A stretch of DNA of 49,005 nucleotides from an uncultured Bacteroidales bacterium (GCA_937926785.1 CALBBQ010000025.1:1-49005); one strand, 5' to 3'; positions 34,625-43,684 are shown, numbered from the stretch's first letter. A program made the numbers and translations. Notes: generated from the letters alone by a model not told the origin.

Positions 34625-36622
34625 TTATCTAACTCGCTGATTGATTTTTGAGTAAAGCAAAGCAGGATCAATATTTCCTAATGCTTGTTTGTGGAGCTGT
34701 CCCATCACCCAGTTCACCACGTTTTCGGGTCTATCCTTTTTGGCAGTTTTAATCTCTTTGAATTTCTCAACCAGGTAATCAACCGGAGCCAGGAGTTCCT
34801 CCTCGGTTTTTCGCTTAAAGCTGATGCTGGTTAGCACAGAGTTGAAGTCCATGTTAGGGTACTGGTAAACAACGGGTAGCATGAGTTTTGCCAGAGAGTG
34901 ATGCAATTTGTTTTCTTTTATGAAACGGAACAAATCCACAATGCGGGTGTAGGAAAAATCTTTATGCTTCGGATATTTTCCTTCAATTCGCTTCAGCTTA
35001 TGGCCTAGGAGTGTTCCAACGTATCGCGAGGGGAAACCCATAGCTGTAATCTCTTCAATTATGGGCACCAGGTTTCGTCTTAACAGGAATGCATGGGCAT
35101 CCTCTGGAATCTGCATCTGGGCAAGCTGTTCAAACCGATGCCAGATATCAACAGGCAGACGTTCGCGAAGCTTTTCGATATAGGCTTCGTCTAAGGGTAT
35201 TGGGGCAGAATCGGTATCGGGGTACATGCGGTCGGCACCGGGTAGTACACGCTCAAATATGGTTGTTCCATCGGGTAGGGGTCGTCGGGTTTCGCGCGGA
35301 ACCCCCTCGAAAGCCATACGGCATCGTTCTTCAATTGTTTCTATTGCAGTTGGAATATCATCGGCTGGCCCCCAAATCAGGACAATGGCATCATCGGGCG
35401 ATGCCTTTAGCAGCGATGCCACCCTGGTGGTATCGTTTTCACTGAGGGGCATAACCAAATCCTCGTTACTGGTGATGTTAGGCCGCTCAATGCAGGCTAT
35501 CACCTTTAGCCTATCGGCTAGCTCGTTGGTAAAACATTTGCCGGGTTGTGTAAAATGCGACAATATCCCTTTGAATGCAGGAAGCGCAATGGCAATGATT
35601 TGGTACCCCATATCGGCAAATTTTAGAGCATCCACATGCTCAATGCCTTGTGCGTAGGGGTCAATCGATACGTGACGCATCGCCCACTTTTCGGGTGAGG
35701 ATACCCGTTCAAGTAGAATTTTTCGGATATGAAGTAATGCCCATTGCCTGAAACCCTCGTTGTGCGACAGTTCAGGCAGCCATTTGTTATGCGATACCCC
35801 TTTTATCTCAACCCGGGTACCGCCCTCGCAGCTCACGTTGGTATCCTGGCGCGCAGCGCCAATACCTGTTCGCACCTTGCCTGTACTTCGGTTTAGGAAT
35901 CGGATGTAATCGGCAGCCTCGCGAAGCTCATCGGGTGTAAGGCAATGGGGGTGGGTAACGGTTTCAATGAGCGGCATTCCCAACCTGTCGGTTTTATATA
36001 TTCGTCGGTGCCCAACATCTGATATTTCACGGCAGGCATCCTCTTCAATGCTCAGCTGGATTAGGCCAATCTTCTTGTTTTTCAGCTGGATTTCGCCTTC
36101 AACACCAAGAATTGCCGTTCGCTGAAATCCTGTTGGAATAGAACCATCCAAATACTGCTTTCGGGTTATATGCACCTCACCCACGATGTTAAGCTTGCAT
36201 AAGAGCGAGATTTCCAGTGCTATCTCCAAGGCCTCGCGGTTGATGGGGAATGGTGGAGTATCATCAATTTCGTAGGTGCAGGTGGTTTTATTGTTGATGC
36301 GGTAAACAATTTCCTTGCGGGTTTTGAACTCCATAAGGGCTGTTCCGTCGTATTCACCCATCTCACTAAGTGTTGGCCGCATGTGCCGGATTATCTCGGC
36401 ATGGTAATCGGTATCGTTGTGGTAAACCCCTGCCGGACACCGGCAGAAAAGTTTTTGCTTGGTTTTAAGCTGCTGGTGCACTTCGAGCCCCGATTTAAAC
36501 CCAATGCGTTCGTAATCCTTGCGAGTGGCTTCGGCACGACTTACGTAGCCAATAGCCTTCATGGTTTCCAGGTAATTCTTGTGTGGGTCGAAATGCTTTA
36601 CCGGTGTCTGTTTTTTAGCCAT
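34625..36622 (-). CDS. gatE: Glutamyl-tRNA(Gln) amidotransferase subunit E (archaeal type)
   Basis: A 665-residue kinase-amidase subunit that activates Glu-tRNA(Gln) and amidates it to Gln-tRNA(Gln). The GatB-like cradle begins at GFKSGLEVHQQL (about 42-53), with CRCPAG, QLSIEEDACRE and TGIGAARQDTNVS. Unlike GatB it has an AspRS-like GAD insertion (about residues 320-430) before RMYPDTDSAPIPL, and then the helical and YqeY-like tail. Length is slightly above archaeal GatE (about 620-630) because of about 40 extra N-terminal residues. First gene of the gatE-gatD pair. Its upstream region holds a long imperfect palindrome with AAACG-type arms. Confidence 0.92.
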   Translation of the reverse strand: MAKKQTPVKHFDPHKNYLETMKAIGYVSRAEATRKDYERIGFKSGLEVHQQLKTKQKLFCRCPAGVYHNDTDYHAEIIRHMRPTLSEMGEYDGTALMEFKTRKEIVYRINNKTTCTYEIDDTPPFPINREALEIALEISLLCKLNIVGEVHITRKQYLDGSIPTGFQRTAILGVEGEIQLKNKKIGLIQLSIEEDACREISDVGHRRIYKTDRLGMPLIETVTHPHCLTPDELREAADYIRFLNRSTGKVRTGIGAARQDTNVSCEGGTRVEIKGVSHNKWLPELSHNEGFRQWALLHIRKILLERVSSPEKWAMRHVSIDPYAQGIEHVDALKFADMGYQIIAIALPAFKGILSHFTQPGKCFTNELADRLKVIACIERPNITSNEDLVMPLSENDTTRVASLLKASPDDAIVLIWGPADDIPTAIETIEERCRMAFEGVPRETRRPLPDGTTIFERVLPGADRMYPDTDSAPIPLDEAYIEKLRERLPVDIWHRFEQLAQMQIPEDAHAFLLRRNLVPIIEEITAMGFPSRYVGTLLGHKLKRIEGKYPKHKDFSYTRIVDLFRFIKENKLHHSLAKLMLPVVYQYPNMDFNSVLTSISFKRKTEEELLAPVDYLVEKFKEIKTAKKDRPENVVNWVMGQLHKQALGNIDPALLYSKINQRVR

Positions 36623-36666
36623 TTTGGTTGGGGTGTATGGGTTGGTTAACAGCCAACTAAGTTAAA

Positions 36667-36705
36667 AAACGGTTTCGGATTACCAAACTTTTTCCGAAAA
36701 CGTTT
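36667..36705. repeat. Inverted repeat upstream of gatE
   Basis: AAACGGTTTCGG (36667-36678) and CCGAAAACGTTT (36694-36705) are complementary in 11 of 12 positions with a 15-base gap, 45 to 83 bp in front of gatE. The arms resemble the AAAACGTTTTCGG sequence ahead of the carboxylase operon. Likely a regulator site or leader hairpin. Confidence 0.45.
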
Positions 36706-36713
36706 GTAAAGGG

Positions 36714-36896
36714 AATTGTAATAATATTTCTTAGTCGAAAAATTAGTTCTGGCACGAGAATTGTTTTCTTAAAATCGAGTGCCTTAACATGTAAAATACA
36801 TTTAAAATCAAACCAACCCTTTTAGTTATTAACCAAAACCAAACTAAAATCTACTTAAAAAAGGTTAGCCCGCCCCTGAAAGGGGGCGGATTTTTT
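36714..36896 (+). ncRNA. Candidate small RNA ended by an orphan plus-strand terminator
   Basis: The 303-bp gap between gatE and the DUF3784 gene contains no coding frame. At 36870-36896 is an excellent plus-strand intrinsic terminator: CCGCCCC / GGGGCGG stem, short loop, then A and six T. No plus-strand gene lies upstream, so a short noncoding transcript is suggested. The 5' end is guessed from an AACGTTTG box at 36698-36706. The hairpin can also end the minus-strand DUF3784 transcript, which is the simpler explanation. Confidence 0.25.
36870..36896. terminator. Intrinsic terminator, GC-rich stem with T-run on plus strand
   Basis: Seven-bp GC stem with a six-base loop, followed on the plus strand by ATTTTTT. 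On the minus strand it lies 30 bp after the DUF3784 stop and is followed by CTAACCTTTTT, so it may work in both directions. Confidence 0.75.
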
Positions 36897-36925
36897 AGAA
36901 TCCATACCATCTGGGGTGATTAGCC

Positions 36926-37645
36926 TTATCGATGAACAATTTTTGAGATATCCGAATAAACTTGTTCAGTATTAGCCTTATCTGAAAAATTGATGATCAA
37001 TTTTTCACCATTATGCCTGGTAATTACAATGAATGGAGCAGAAAATTGATGAACTAGCAAGCGGGTTTTGCCCCATTCCTCAACCATGAAAATGCCCTTA
37101 CTCACTCCTCCAAAGCTAAATCCGTTTACCCTAAGTTTAATATCGGGTATATTGCTAACCAACTCTACTTTTAGTATATCATCAGATTTAATTTCCGTTC
37201 CATACATCCCTGTAAACTTTACGGAGCTTGGTGAATAAACCACTTTTGACGGGATGAAGCCATACCCGATTATGCCTAGAACAATTAAAAATGTAATGCC
37301 AAGAAGCAGATAAATCAACCAGTTTTGCTTACGGCTGCTAACATTGTATCGTTGAGCCTTTACAGCCATTGTGCCAACACCTACAAGAATGCCAACAATT
37401 ACAATGGAATTTGCGATGTGGGTAAAACCCATCAGGCTTAAGAGGAAGTACCCCCCAATGACTGAAGCTCCTATCAGAATTAACCCATTTCGAATGAGGG
37501 TTGATAAGCTTTCAATATCAACATTCTTTTTTTGCTCTTCGGGCAAAGTATTATAACCGGCAATTAGGTTGGGATATGACTTCACCAGAAAACCCAAAGC
37601 AATTAAAAAAGAGCCAATAGCAATTGTGATAATTTGTGCAGTCAT
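36926..37645 (-). CDS. DUF3784 membrane protein
   Basis: A 239-residue protein with an N-terminal DUF3784 region: four predicted membrane helices over residues 1-140, including the typical SYPNLIAGYNTLPEEQKKNVDIESLSTLIRNG-like loop after helix 1, then a soluble C-terminal domain (about 150-239) of PH-like beta-strands (YSPSSVKFTGMYGTEI, LLVHQFSAPFIVITRHNGEKLI). Function unknown. Transcribed alone on the minus strand. The 283-bp gap up to the divergent LacI gene is AT-rich, and its only clear signal is the LacI operator. Confidence 0.8.
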   Translation of the reverse strand: MTAQIITIAIGSFLIALGFLVKSYPNLIAGYNTLPEEQKKNVDIESLSTLIRNGLILIGASVIGGYFLLSLMGFTHIANSIVIVGILVGVGTMAVKAQRYNVSSRKQNWLIYLLLGITFLIVLGIIGYGFIPSKVVYSPSSVKFTGMYGTEIKSDDILKVELVSNIPDIKLRVNGFSFGGVSKGIFMVEEWGKTRLLVHQFSAPFIVITRHNGEKLIINFSDKANTEQVYSDISKIVHR

Positions 37646-37878
37646 GTACAGATGAAATTATTGGTTTAAAGGATTGTTAATTTCAACCTGAAAATTGTCT
37701 CCCCTAAAACATTTTTCAGGGGCATCGCCAATCATATTCAGTTGGGCTTTTAAAATATCAAGTCATACTGACTTAGGTATTCGTTTATTACAATCACAAG
37801 TTACAGCTATTTTTTTTAATATCATTACAATGAATTCTTATTCTAGCAAAGGAATTTACTTTTTTGTAAACAATAATA

Positions 37879-37908
37879 CTAAATCGATTTAGATTTTTGC
37901 TATCTTTA
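37879..37908 (+). promoter_or_regulatory. LacI operator and promoter of the mannoside locus
   Basis: CTAAATCGATTTAG (37879-37892) is a perfect 14-bp palindrome with the central CG typical of LacI-family sites. A -7 box TATCTTTA at 37901-37908 follows; the palindrome lies where the -33 element should be. Binding would block transcription of lacI and the following genes, hence autoregulation. Confidence 0.65.
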
Positions 37909-37928
37909 CCTCAACTTAACGAATTACT

Positions 37929-38957
37929 ATGGCTAACCGTGTAACTCTCGACGATATAGCCCGAAAGGTGGGGGTGTCAAAAACTTTGGTCTCGCTGGTG
38001 CTGAATGGGAAGGCTGAGCAGTTTGGCATTTCCAGGAAAACCTGCGAGAGGGTTTTTCAGGTGGTTAAGGAGCTAAACTACCGACCAAACCAAACGGCCC
38101 GAAGCCTGCGCACCGGTAAAACCGGAACCATCGGCTTGGTAGTTTCGGATATCTCAAACGCATTTTATGCTCAGATGGCCCGAATATTCGAGGATCTGGC
38201 CGCGGCTCAGGGCCATAGCGTAATTATCTGCAGCACCGATGAGGATGCGGAAAAGGAACAGCGACTTATTACGGTTCTGCGTAATAGGCAGGTGGATGGG
38301 CTGGTGGTGTCCACATCACAGCGTGAGGTTAGCTGGTTATTGTCCATTAACAAGTATGACACTCCGATAGTACTTATCGATAGGCATTTGGGCGACAATG
38401 TGCTAGCAGCCGTAGTGGCGGCTAACCGCACCGGAGGTGCGTTGCTTGCCCGTCATTTAAAGGAACAGGGTTATAGGCATCCTCTGGTACTGGGACTATC
38501 AACAAGTCTTATCTCGTCGGTGGCAGAGCGAATAGATGGTTTTGTTGACGAATTTAAGAAACACGGGGTTACATGTGTAATCCACGCAGTGGGTTTCAAC
38601 TCGCTACAGTCCGATGTAGATGCTCTATTTGCAAACCTGAAAGCCCTGCCTGTTAAGCCTGACTGCATTTTTGCGGTGAACAACAACGTAGCCACAGCTG
38701 CACTGCAATCCATATCAGCCCGTGGTATTCGTGTTCCCATTCAACTTGGACTGGTTTGTTTCGACGATTTGCCATACTTTTCAATTATTAACCCCGGCAT
38801 CACTGCCGTGGAACAACCCATTTCCCAGATGTGCAGGAAAGCGTTCGAACTACTTCACCAGCAAATTTCAGGGAACATTGATCGTTCCAATGTGAGTATT
38901 TATGAGATACCGGTAAAGCTTAACATACGAGAGTCATCATTAAAGAAATTCAGCTAA
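37929..38957 (+). CDS. LacI-family transcriptional regulator
   Basis: A 342-residue regulator. The N-terminal helix-turn-helix is VTLDDIARKVGVSKTLVSLVLNG, followed by the hinge region YRPNQTARSLRTGKTGTIGLVVSDISNAFYAQ and a periplasmic-binding-protein-like sugar-sensing domain (about 62-335). It heads the mannoside locus on the same strand as the transporter, kinase and glycosidases, and the perfect palindrome 37 bp upstream is its likely operator. The inducer is probably a mannose- or GlcNAc-containing sugar (inference from the neighbours). Confidence 0.92.
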   Translation: MANRVTLDDIARKVGVSKTLVSLVLNGKAEQFGISRKTCERVFQVVKELNYRPNQTARSLRTGKTGTIGLVVSDISNAFYAQMARIFEDLAAAQGHSVIICSTDEDAEKEQRLITVLRNRQVDGLVVSTSQREVSWLLSINKYDTPIVLIDRHLGDNVLAAVVAANRTGGALLARHLKEQGYRHPLVLGLSTSLISSVAERIDGFVDEFKKHGVTCVIHAVGFNSLQSDVDALFANLKALPVKPDCIFAVNNNVATAALQSISARGIRVPIQLGLVCFDDLPYFSIINPGITAVEQPISQMCRKAFELLHQQISGNIDRSNVSIYEIPVKLNIRESSLKKFS

Positions 38958-38979
38958 TATCAAACTAAAACCAAACCGT

Positions 38980-40125
38980 ATGAATCGTAAAACTTTTGCC
39001 ATTCTGCTAGCCTTCCTCTGCATGGGTTTTGGCGATGCAGTAGGCCCTTTTGTGGGGCTAGCCAAGGAGCAGTTTGCTCTATCGAACTTTGAGGCTCAGC
39101 TTATTGCCTTTGTGGGATTTATCATGTTTGGCATTCTTTCAGTGCCAATGGGTATTGTGCAGGATAGAACCGGCAAAAAGTTTGTGCTTTTGCTTGGGCT
39201 GGCAATAGCTCTTGCCGGACTAATACTACCGTTATTTGGATTAAGCAGCTATGCACTCTTCCTGCTCACCATTCTACTGCTTGGAGCCGGTGCTGCTATA
39301 CTACAGGTGGCGGGTAACCCTATCATGCGCGATGTGTCCGAACCCGGTAAGTATTCGCGAAACCTCAGTTTCGGTCAGTTCATCAAGGCTATTGGTTCAC
39401 TTTCGGGGTCATTGATCCCGTTTGCTGCCGCAAAATGGATGGGAATGGATTGGAAGATCCTTTTCCCCATATACGTGGCCTCATTACTTATCACCCTGAT
39501 TATTATTGCTGCTACAAAGATAAAAGAGGAAAAAACCGACAGAGAACCTGCTACACTGCAAAGCTGCTTTCTGCTGCTGTCGAACCCATTCATCCTACTC
39601 ATGGTGTTGGGCATATTCATTTACGTAGGAATAGAAATTTGTTTGAGTTCCGGAGTTCCCCTGTTGCTCAGCTCGCATTACGGCATCGATCTTAAAACCT
39701 GGGGGTTGCTGGGCAACGCCTTCTTTTTTATTGCCATTCTTTCGGGTAGATTTTTAGGTTCCGTTGCACTTTCCTGGATGAAGCCACATGGATTTTTCCG
39801 TTTTTCAGTCACCCTATCTATAATTGGACTTTTGCTCATATTTGTGGATAACCCGTATGTTACTCTAGCAGGTGTTTTCATCGCCGGGCTTGGCTTTGCC
39901 AATATTTTCCCGCTAATTTTTTCAATTACTGTCGATTCAATGCCCGAGCGGGCCAACGAGATATCGGGGCTAATGGTAACTGCCATTGCCGGTGGTGCCA
40001 TAGTACCCCCGCTCATGGGGCTGTTGGCCGATGCAACCAGTGTAAGGATGGGTTTCATAGTTCCGCTAATCGGGATGGGATTTATTGCTATGCTTACGAT
40101 AATAAAACCTAAAACTCATGCCTGA
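38980..40125 (+). CDS. FucP/GluP-like sugar MFS transporter
   Basis: A 381-residue inner-membrane sugar:H+ symporter of the major facilitator superfamily with about twelve helices. The FHS-type signatures are visible: GFGDAVGPFVGLAKEQF near the N terminus, GIVQDRTGKKF between helices 2 and 3, and the central QVAGNPIMRDV segment. Proteins of this group carry fucose, glucose, galactose, mannose or GlcNAc. Its place between the LacI regulator and the ROK kinase points to uptake of the monosaccharide released by the downstream mannosidases or hexosaminidase. The stop overlaps the ROK start by 1 bp (TGATG), so they are coupled. Confidence 0.86.
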   Translation: MNRKTFAILLAFLCMGFGDAVGPFVGLAKEQFALSNFEAQLIAFVGFIMFGILSVPMGIVQDRTGKKFVLLLGLAIALAGLILPLFGLSSYALFLLTILLLGAGAAILQVAGNPIMRDVSEPGKYSRNLSFGQFIKAIGSLSGSLIPFAAAKWMGMDWKILFPIYVASLLITLIIIAATKIKEEKTDREPATLQSCFLLLSNPFILLMVLGIFIYVGIEICLSSGVPLLLSSHYGIDLKTWGLLGNAFFFIAILSGRFLGSVALSWMKPHGFFRFSVTLSIIGLLLIFVDNPYVTLAGVFIAGLGFANIFPLIFSITVDSMPERANEISGLMVTAIAGGAIVPPLMGLLADATSVRMGFIVPLIGMGFIAMLTIIKPKTHA

Positions 40126-41228
40126 TGGATTACCGTAACGATAGACGCATTGTGCTAACGCTCGATGCCGGTGGAACAAACTTTGTGTTCAGTGCTATTC
40201 GTGGCATGGAGTGTGTAGGCGAGCAAATAACCCTTCCGAGCAATGGCGATAACCTTGCTAAATGTCTTACAGGTATCGTAGAGGGTTTTGAAAGGTTGAT
40301 TCATGGGCTACCCGAAAAACCTGTTGCTATAAGCTTTGCCTTTCCCGGACCGGCCGATTATCCCAACGGGATAATTGGCGATTTGGGTAACCTTCCTGCA
40401 TTTCGGGGAGGAGTGGCGCTTGGCCCGATGCTGGAGGATAGGTTTAAGCTACCTGTGTTTATCAATAACGATGGTGATTTGTTTGCCTATGGCGAGGCCA
40501 TTGCCGGGTTTCTTCCACACGTGAACCTTATGCTGGCCCAGGCCGGAAGTCAAAAACGTTATCGCCATTTACTGGGAATTACGCTCGGTACCGGTTTTGG
40601 AGCCGGATTGGTAATAGATGGTAATCTTTTTATTGGCGATAACTCCGCCGGAGCCGAGATATGGCTTATTCGTAATACCATTGACCCCGATTGCTTTGCC
40701 GAGGAGGGCGCAAGCATCAGAGCGGTTCAGCGGGTTTACCATACATATTGTAAGCATCATCACGAAAAACCTTTAACACCCAAGGATGTTTTCGAGATAC
40801 TCGAAGGAAGGCAAATAGGCGATATGGTTGCTGCTCGGCTTGCCTTTCAAACACTTGGCGTGGTGGTGGGCGATGCCATTGCTAATGCTGTAACCCTAAC
40901 CGATTCGCTTGTTGTGGTTGGTGGTGGTTTAGCTAATGCCTGGAAGCACTTTGCACCCGCTATGATTAGCCAGTTAAACGGAACCATTGCCCGAGTGGAT
41001 GGAACCAGGGTGGATAGGCTTGAGGTTAAGGTATTTGATTTAGAGGATGCAGCACAGCGTGGCCAATTCCTGTCGGGGCGGCAGAAACAGATACAAGTAC
41101 CCCATTCCAATCGTATGGTTGATTATGATCCTATGAAACGAATAGGCATTGGCCTTTCGAGGCTTGGAACAAGCCATGCCGTAGCAGTGGGAGCCTATGT
41201 GTATGCACTTTGCTCGATTGATAAGTAG
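40125..41228 (+). CDS. ROK-family sugar kinase-like protein, without the zinc motif
   Basis: A 367-residue protein of the ROK family. The phosphate-binding LTLDAGGTNFVFSAI segment (residues 9-23), FPGPADYPNG and the catalytic INNDGDLFAYGE region (Asp near residue 110) are present. The usual ROK zinc motif CxCGxxGCxE is missing: the place after SAGAEIW reads RNTIDPDCFAEEGAS. Members lacking the motif can still be kinases, but their metal dependence differs. Probably phosphorylates mannose, GlcNAc or a related sugar taken up by the MFS transporter (inference). Followed by a 131-bp gap that holds a repeat element. Confidence 0.82.
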   Translation: MDYRNDRRIVLTLDAGGTNFVFSAIRGMECVGEQITLPSNGDNLAKCLTGIVEGFERLIHGLPEKPVAISFAFPGPADYPNGIIGDLGNLPAFRGGVALGPMLEDRFKLPVFINNDGDLFAYGEAIAGFLPHVNLMLAQAGSQKRYRHLLGITLGTGFGAGLVIDGNLFIGDNSAGAEIWLIRNTIDPDCFAEEGASIRAVQRVYHTYCKHHHEKPLTPKDVFEILEGRQIGDMVAARLAFQTLGVVVGDAIANAVTLTDSLVVVGGGLANAWKHFAPAMISQLNGTIARVDGTRVDRLEVKVFDLEDAAQRGQFLSGRQKQIQVPHSNRMVDYDPMKRIGIGLSRLGTSHAVAVGAYVYALCSIDK

Positions 41229-41245
41229 CTCCCATATTGTTTTAT

Positions 41246-41325
41246 CCTCCCGAGCGTTGCGAGGAATCTAACTCGCGGTAGCAGATGGAAGTAAAAGAAA
41301 TGCTTCGGCAAGATCAGCATGACAA
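41246..41325. repeat. Bacteroidota-type intergenic repeat element
   Basis: In the 131-bp gap between ROK and GH2 genes, the sequence reads like the GAGCGTTGCGAGGAATCT ... GCTTCGGCAAGATCAGCATGACA units found many times between genes of Bacteroidota. The two halves are partly inverted (GCGAGGAATC and AATGCTTCGGC), as in palindromic REP/MITE-like elements. No coding frame. I assign it from recall of that pattern, not from finding a second copy here. Confidence 0.5.
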
Positions 41326-41359
41326 GTTGGTGGTTAAATTTGGTAGCACGCGTTAATAG

Positions 41360-43684
41360 ATGGTCAATCAGGTGAGAAAAACAGTACCGATAGTGTTATT
41401 CGTTCTTGTGTCGGTCACAGCGTACACCCAGCAAGAGCTATCGCTCAATGGTGATTGGCTGTTTCGCAAGGCAGGTACACAGGATAAGTGGATGAGGGCC
41501 AGTGTACCCGGTTCTGTACATACCGATTTACATTCAAACGGTTTAATTGCTGATCCCTACCTTGGCTGCAGTAATCTGAATTTGGCTTGGGTCGATAGCG
41601 CCGATTGGGAGTACCTGAAATCATTCAACCTTCAGAACTTTAGTAGGCATGAGGTTTATGAGTTGAACTTTGATGGGCTCGATACCTATGCAGATGTTTA
41701 CCTGAACGGTACCCTAATCCTAAAAGCCGATAACATGTTTCGGAAGTACAGTGTAAACTGCACTAAGCATTTGCAAAAGGGACAGAATGAGTTAAGGATT
41801 GTATTCCGCTCCGCAGCAAGGTTAAGCGATAGCATCGCACGCTTAAAACCTTACAGGTTGCCGGGTGGCGATTGGGCATATACCCGCAAAGCAGCATACC
41901 ACTTTGGATGGGACTGGGGACCGCGATTTGTTACCTGTGGTATATGGCAACAGGTACATCTGAGAGTGAGGCCTAAAGTTTACATCGAAAATTTTGCCAT
42001 TAGTACGATTGCTGCAAATGCCGAAACAGCAACCTTGGCAGTGGATTTCGATTTGGTTGGAAATGTGAAAAGCCATTTAAATTTAGTCATCAGCAATGCT
42101 GAGGGGGGTAACGTTTACCATAACGTTCACTTGAAACCAACTCGCTCGGAAGTAACCGAAAAGTTTTCTGTCAGTCATCCAAAGTTATGGTGGCCCAATG
42201 GCATGGGCGAACAGACCCTTTATCGATTTAGAGTGAAGGTTTTTGATGGGAAAAATTTAGTTTACGATAAAGTACATGAGGTGGGAATCAGAACGGCCAG
42301 GTTGGTATCGGAACCCGATAGCATTGGCCAGTCGTTTTACTTTGAGGTGAATGGCAAACCTGTATTTGCGAAGGGAGCAAATCTTATCCCCCCCGATTTT
42401 TTTGTACACCGAATCACTGATTCGTGTTGGATTAGCTTGGCCAGGCAGGCTGCCCAGTCTAACTTTAACATGATTCGCGTATGGGGTGGCGGGGTATATG
42501 CTCCTGATGCGTTTATGGAAGAGTGTACTCGTCTGGGCATTATGGTTTGGCACGATTTCATGTTTGCATGTTCCATGTACCCATCCGATACAGCTTACCT
42601 TGCTAATGTTGAGGCCGAAGCCATTCAACAGGTGAAGCGCTTGCGCCGGCATAGCAGCCTGGCACTTTGGTGTGGCAATAACGAGGTAGATGAGGGTTGG
42701 CACAACTGGGGATGGCAATCGCAGCTTGCTGCATATCCGGCATTAGCCGATTCGGTTTGGAATGGCTATCTGAACCTTTTTAGTGGTTTGTTACCCGCGG
42801 TGGTTCAGCGCTACGACCCCATGCGGAGCTACTGGCCCTCATCTCCGATGCATGGCTGGGGCTGGCCACAAAGCATGACCCATGGCGATTCGCACTACTG
42901 GGGTGTGTGGTGGGGCAGGGAACCTTTCGAGCGCTATGCTCAAAAGGTACCGCGTTTTATGAGCGAGTATGGTTTTCAGGGTGCCCCATCGGAACAGGTG
43001 CTAAAAATGTTCAACGATGGCATTAGCCTACCCGACTCGCTTCAGCTTAAATGTCACCAGAAGCATCCGGTGGGTTACGAAACCATAAATGAGTTTATAG
43101 ACAGTGAGGGCTTTCAGCCTAAGAATCTTACGGAATGGACTGCATTCAGCCAGCTGGTACAAGCTCAGGCTTACGCCCATGCCATTGAATCGCACAGGTT
43201 AGCAGCGCCTTACTGCATGGGAACACTATACTGGCAACTGAACGATTGTTGGCCGGTAGTGTCGTGGTCGGGCATCGACTATTTGGGAAACTGGAAAAGG
43301 GTTCAGCACTATGTGCAAAATCTATATAAACCTGTTATGGCCGGTGCATTCCTTACCGATTCCATTGCTGTGATTAGGGCTGTATCGGATCAGGTTCAAC
43401 CCATTCAAGCAACCATCTCGGCTAATATCATAGATATCAACGGTACGATTATCCATAAGCTGATCCAGAAGCTGACTTTTCACCCTAACCATGCTGTAGA
43501 AGTAGGCAGGCTGATACTTAACCAGAAACTTCTTAGCCGAAACGACATCTACCTGAAAATTAATGTAGAAGCAGAAAATGAATCGCGCTTTGAAAGCGTT
43601 TACTATTTTACCAAAACACCCCATAGTGCGATTTTGGACATGGGAGGTATGGTGCAGCGAATCAGAAAAATTAGCAATGAATAG
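41360..43684 (+). CDS. GH2 beta-mannosidase
   Basis: A 774-residue exported glycosidase. The signal peptide (residues 1-24, ending AYTQ) is followed by the GH2 sugar-binding domain (LNGDWLFRKAG, DGLDTYADVYLNG), an immunoglobulin-like domain, and the TIM barrel. The acid/base is E442 in CGNNEVDEG and the nucleophile E536 in FMSEYGFQG. The RVWGGGVY and WHDFMFACSMYP segments place it with beta-mannosidases (mannosidase A group) and not beta-galactosidases. It removes beta-linked mannose, for example from the N-glycan core. Shorter than typical members (about 850) because the C-terminal beta domains are reduced. Confidence 0.88.
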   Translation: MVNQVRKTVPIVLFVLVSVTAYTQQELSLNGDWLFRKAGTQDKWMRASVPGSVHTDLHSNGLIADPYLGCSNLNLAWVDSADWEYLKSFNLQNFSRHEVYELNFDGLDTYADVYLNGTLILKADNMFRKYSVNCTKHLQKGQNELRIVFRSAARLSDSIARLKPYRLPGGDWAYTRKAAYHFGWDWGPRFVTCGIWQQVHLRVRPKVYIENFAISTIAANAETATLAVDFDLVGNVKSHLNLVISNAEGGNVYHNVHLKPTRSEVTEKFSVSHPKLWWPNGMGEQTLYRFRVKVFDGKNLVYDKVHEVGIRTARLVSEPDSIGQSFYFEVNGKPVFAKGANLIPPDFFVHRITDSCWISLARQAAQSNFNMIRVWGGGVYAPDAFMEECTRLGIMVWHDFMFACSMYPSDTAYLANVEAEAIQQVKRLRRHSSLALWCGNNEVDEGWHNWGWQSQLAAYPALADSVWNGYLNLFSGLLPAVVQRYDPMRSYWPSSPMHGWGWPQSMTHGDSHYWGVWWGREPFERYAQKVPRFMSEYGFQGAPSEQVLKMFNDGISLPDSLQLKCHQKHPVGYETINEFIDSEGFQPKNLTEWTAFSQLVQAQAYAHAIESHRLAAPYCMGTLYWQLNDCWPVVSWSGIDYLGNWKRVQHYVQNLYKPVMAGAFLTDSIAVIRAVSDQVQPIQATISANIIDINGTIIHKLIQKLTFHPNHAVEVGRLILNQKLLSRNDIYLKINVEAENESRFESVYYFTKTPHSAILDMGGMVQRIRKISNE

